The position numbers and the translations under genes are program-made. From JBBIMS01 sp964531645 (GTDB taxonomy: Bacteria > Acidobacteriota > Aminicenantia > JBFLYD01 > JBBIMS01): a DNA stretch of 64,000 nt. Location: assembly GCA_964531645.1 (NCBI GenBank), contig CAZHEF010000004.1:11691-75690 (forward strand), in the 5' to 3' direction. Below are positions 61,400-64,000 of this stretch, piece by piece. Each line of letters opens with the position of its first letter. Positions within the stretch are counted from its first letter, which is position 1. Below the pieces are notes generated by a model. That model was not told where the DNA came from and did no database searches. It saw nothing but the letters and a program-made list of their open reading frames with translations.

Positions 61400-64000
61400 T
61401 TAGATTAACCTTCTTAATTCTTCTAAGAATTTTCTTCCGTCACAGGTATCTAAATCACATCGAAGGCACCTTTGAGCCTCCTTAATAGCCTGTTCTTCAG
61501 ATAAAACAAGCTCGACTTCTTGAAAACTGGTTTTTCTCTCTTCAGGTTTTAAGCGAGATGGGATTTGTCTTCTAACTTCAGCAAGTTCCTCCGCGGAAAG
61601 CTCAACTGGTTCCACATAACGAGAAGGACGGGTTATTTTGTATTCTCTCCTGAGGGGCTCCCCTCGCATGAATCTATCTATGGACTCAGCAGCTATCTTG
61701 CCATGAGCTACAGCATCAACAACTGTATTAGGTCCAGTAACCACATCCCCTCCTGCAAAAATTCCCTCTTTATTGGTGGCTAAGGTTTCCGAATCCATAA
61801 CTATGGTCGAAAGATCTGTGAAATGTATTCCTGAATCTTGCAAAAAGTCTATCTCAGGTCTCTCGCCAATGGCAGCTATAAGAGTATCAAGTTCCACAAT
61901 AAATTCAGAGCCCTCTATTGGTATGGGCCTCCTTCTGCCTGTGGCATCTCTCTCTCCTAACTTCATCTTTATAAATTCACACGCTTTTAATTTTCCATTT
62001 TCTTGAATAATCCTTTTAGGTGCAGTGAGATATTCAATCTTTATCCCTTCTTCAATTGCTGCTTCAACTTCTTCTTTAAAAGCTGGCATCTCAGCTATGG
62101 TCCTTCTATAAAAGATAGTTACATTTTCAGGCATTCCTGTTCGTAATATAGATCTTGCAGCGTCTATGGCTGAGTTTCCTCCACCAATAACCCCAACTTT
62201 CTTTCCTATCCTAACTTTGTTTCCAAGGTTAATCGATGTAAGAACTTCCATCGCAGGTAAAACACCTTCGGCTTCTTCTCCGGGTATACCCAATTTCATG
62301 GATTTGTGGGCACCAGTGGAAATGAATATGGCTTTATATCCCATATTAAATAACTCATCTATCTTCAAATCTTTTCCTATTTCTACATTTGTTCGGATCT
62401 CAATGCCTGAGCTCAAAATATAATCAATATCTGCCTTTAATATCTCCCTGGGTAATCGATATTGAGGTATAGCCACTGCAAGCATCCCTCCTATAACAGA
62501 GTGTTTCTCAAAAACAGTTACTTCATATCCCTTTTGGGCTAAATAAAATCCACATGTAAGTCCTGCTGGTCCAGACCCAATTATTGCAACTTTGCCAAGA
62601 TTATTTTTGGGAACTGGCTCCACTTTTGAAAACAAACCTTTTTTAAGACCATAATCTGTTAAGAACCTTTTTAGATTTCTTATGGCTATGGGGTGTCCTG
62701 TCTCCTTTGCTCTACATTTTGATTCACATGGATGATGGCATACACGGGCAAGGGTGGAAGCAAAGGGATTATCCTTTTTTATTACTTCAAGAGCTTCATC
62801 AAATTTTTTCTTTGCAATAAGAGCAATATAAACCTGTGCTTCAGTATCAATAGGACATGTATGTTGGCATGGAGAGGAAACAATTTCCTTACAAACAACT
62901 GCAGGACATCTCTTATATTTGATATGGGAAATATATTCTTCCCTGAAATGCCTGAGGGAAGAAAGAACAGGGTTAGGAGCTGTCTGTCCAAGACCGCACA
63001 TAGATGCATCCTTTACAATTGTTCCGAGCTCCTCAAGGAGGGCGAGGTGCTCCTCTGTTCCCTTTCCTTCTGCAATATCAGTCAAAATCTCATACATTCT
63101 CTGGGTTCCTTCCCTGCATGAGACACATTTACCGCATGATTCATCCTGGAGAAAATTTGTGAAGTATCTTGCAACATCAACCATGCATGTGTCTTCATCC
63201 ATAACAATCATTCCTCCAGAACCCATGATAGCTCCTGCGGAGGTAAGAGATTCGTAATCAATTGGTAAATGGAAAAGCTCTGAAGGTATGCATCCACCAG
63301 ATGGACCACCAATCTGAACAGCTTTTATCTTTTTCCCATTCTGAGCTCCACCGCCAACTTTGAAAACAAGGTCATTTATGCTCATTCCCATCGGAACTTC
63401 CACAAGACCTGTGTTCTTAACTTTTCCTACAAGGGAGAATATCTTTGTTCCTTTTGAGCCTTGAGTCCCAATACTTGAATACCAATCAGCTCCCTTATCA
63501 ATTATTCTTGTTACATTTCCCCAGGTCTCAACATTGTTAATGTTTGTGGGTTTTCCAAAAAGTCCCTTCTGGGCAGGATAGGGAGGGCGCTGTCTTGGTA
63601 TTCCTCTTTTTCCTTCAATGGATGAGATAAGGGCTGTTTCTTCTCCGCATACAAAGGCACCCGCTCCTCTGGCAATTTTAATATCAAAGCTGAAATTGGA
63701 ACCAAGAATATTTTTATCGAGGAGACCAAGTTTTCTTGCATCCTTTATTGCCTTTGTCACATTTTGAACTGCAAGGGGATACTCATCCCTCACATATATC
63801 CATCCTTCTGTAGCACCAATGGCATATCCACCAATTATCATTCCCTCAATTACAAGGTGGGGGTTACCTTCGAGAAGGCTTCTGTCCATGTAAGCGCCAG
63901 GATCTCCCTCGTCAGCATTACAGATTATGTACTTAACATCGCTTTTCTGTTTCCTTACAATTTCCCATTTCCTTCCCGTTGGAAATCCTGCACCTCCTCT
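61400..64000 (-). CDS. NuoF-like NADH dehydrogenase fused to GltD-like NAD(P)H oxidoreductase, 5' end outside window
   Basis: The frame is open to base 64000, so the N-terminus is missing. The first part is NuoF/HoxF-like: GGAGFPTGRKW, NADEGDPGAYMDRSL, GAGAFVCGEETALISSIEG (FMN/NADH site), and a [4Fe-4S] motif ESCGKCVSCREG with a later CGLGQTAPNP. Then comes a GltD-type module: a Cys-rich linker (PCQHTCPIDTEAQVY, ARVCHHPCESKCRA), an FAD site AIIGSGPAGLTCGFYLA, an NAD(P) site VIGGGNSAIDAARS, and AGGDVVTGPNTVVDAVAHGK. The visible part is 866 residues. This fusion, with the Fe-S and FMN genes behind it, suggests an NADH-linked multi-flavin complex, possibly electron-bifurcating. Confidence 0.93.
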   Translation of the reverse strand, partial: RGGAGFPTGRKWEIVRKQKSDVKYIICNADEGDPGAYMDRSLLEGNPHLVIEGMIIGGYAIGATEGWIYVRDEYPLAVQNVTKAIKDARKLGLLDKNILGSNFSFDIKIARGAGAFVCGEETALISSIEGKRGIPRQRPPYPAQKGLFGKPTNINNVETWGNVTRIIDKGADWYSSIGTQGSKGTKIFSLVGKVKNTGLVEVPMGMSINDLVFKVGGGAQNGKKIKAVQIGGPSGGCIPSELFHLPIDYESLTSAGAIMGSGGMIVMDEDTCMVDVARYFTNFLQDESCGKCVSCREGTQRMYEILTDIAEGKGTEEHLALLEELGTIVKDASMCGLGQTAPNPVLSSLRHFREEYISHIKYKRCPAVVCKEIVSSPCQHTCPIDTEAQVYIALIAKKKFDEALEVIKKDNPFASTLARVCHHPCESKCRAKETGHPIAIRNLKRFLTDYGLKKGLFSKVEPVPKNNLGKVAIIGSGPAGLTCGFYLAQKGYEVTVFEKHSVIGGMLAVAIPQYRLPREILKADIDYILSSGIEIRTNVEIGKDLKIDELFNMGYKAIFISTGAHKSMKLGIPGEEAEGVLPAMEVLTSINLGNKVRIGKKVGVIGGGNSAIDAARSILRTGMPENVTIFYRRTIAEMPAFKEEVEAAIEEGIKIEYLTAPKRIIQENGKLKACEFIKMKLGERDATGRRRPIPIEGSEFIVELDTLIAAIGERPEIDFLQDSGIHFTDLSTIVMDSETLATNKEGIFAGGDVVTGPNTVVDAVAHGKIAAESIDRFMRGEPLRREYKITRPSRYVEPVELSAEELAEVRRQIPSRLKPEERKTSFQEVELVLSEEQAIKEAQRCLRCDLDTCDGRKFLEELRRLI

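Overview
The window looks like a scaffold from an anaerobic, Gram-negative-type bacterium of low GC content. Three things support this. An LptE-like lipoprotein, an outer-membrane barrel remnant and many secreted proteins point to two membranes. A tungsten-type aldehyde:ferredoxin oxidoreductase, ETF and a large NADH/FMN/Fe-S oxidoreductase point to anaerobic redox metabolism. A run of ten Ns at 48093-48102 marks a scaffold join. Secreted S9 peptidases and propeller proteins would fit an Acidobacteriota/Aminicenantes-like peptide degrader, but I cannot assign a phylum from sequence alone.

Layout. 1-6370: a truncated S9 peptidase, then a leftward operon of secreted DUF1028 protein, S9 peptidase, MGMT-like protein and beta-lactamase-fold hydrolase. 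6459-10797: carAB of the type seen in eukaryotic CAD. 10944-15320: a hypothetical protein, a zinc-ribbon/FHA protein and a membrane phosphodiesterase-like protein, then aldehyde ferredoxin oxidoreductase. 15409-16541: a propeller pseudogene. 16995-25143: cvpA-like, an M20 peptidase, and the lipid cluster DUF177-rpmF-plsX-fabG-acpP-fabF-etfB-etfA. 25285-27665: a decay zone with an IS256 remnant, tRNA-Lys and an outer-membrane protein gene split by an IS110-type element. 27905-34860: tmRNA, leuS-lptE-holA, rpsT, murJ-dtd. 34918-37098: thrC and a decayed IS. 37166-41735: accB-accC-Mth938-gatC-gatA-lipoprotein. 41768-45885: Sua5, MogA and MOSC proteins, tRNA-Gly, tRNA-Cys, DUF948/YtxH pair, glgC. 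46088-54054: secreted NodB-fold protein, trpB2, ABC-2 exporter, Clp1/Grc3-like kinase, a TPR remnant, an ACC-deaminase-family enzyme, YjbQ. 54566-64000: a HEAT-like protein with an HD-GYP partner, an AlaX editing protein, and a leftward operon of NuoF-GltD fusion, Fe-S subunit and FMN glutamate-synthase-like protein.

How the genes may work together. The redox genes (aldehyde ferredoxin oxidoreductase, ETF, NuoF-GltD/Fe-S/FMN operon) suggest ferredoxin- and NADH-linked fermentation of peptides; MogA and MOSC proteins could serve the W/Mo pterin cofactor. The most interesting items are the NuoF-GltD/Fe-S/FMN operon, the paired HEAT-like/HD-GYP proteins that share an N-terminal domain, the Clp1-like kinase beside an ABC-2 exporter, several starts that look leaderless (a -10 box 5-7 nt before ATG), and AGCT heptamer repeats at four loci, one of which forms the end of a coding sequence. 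No CRISPR array, prophage or known defence system was seen.
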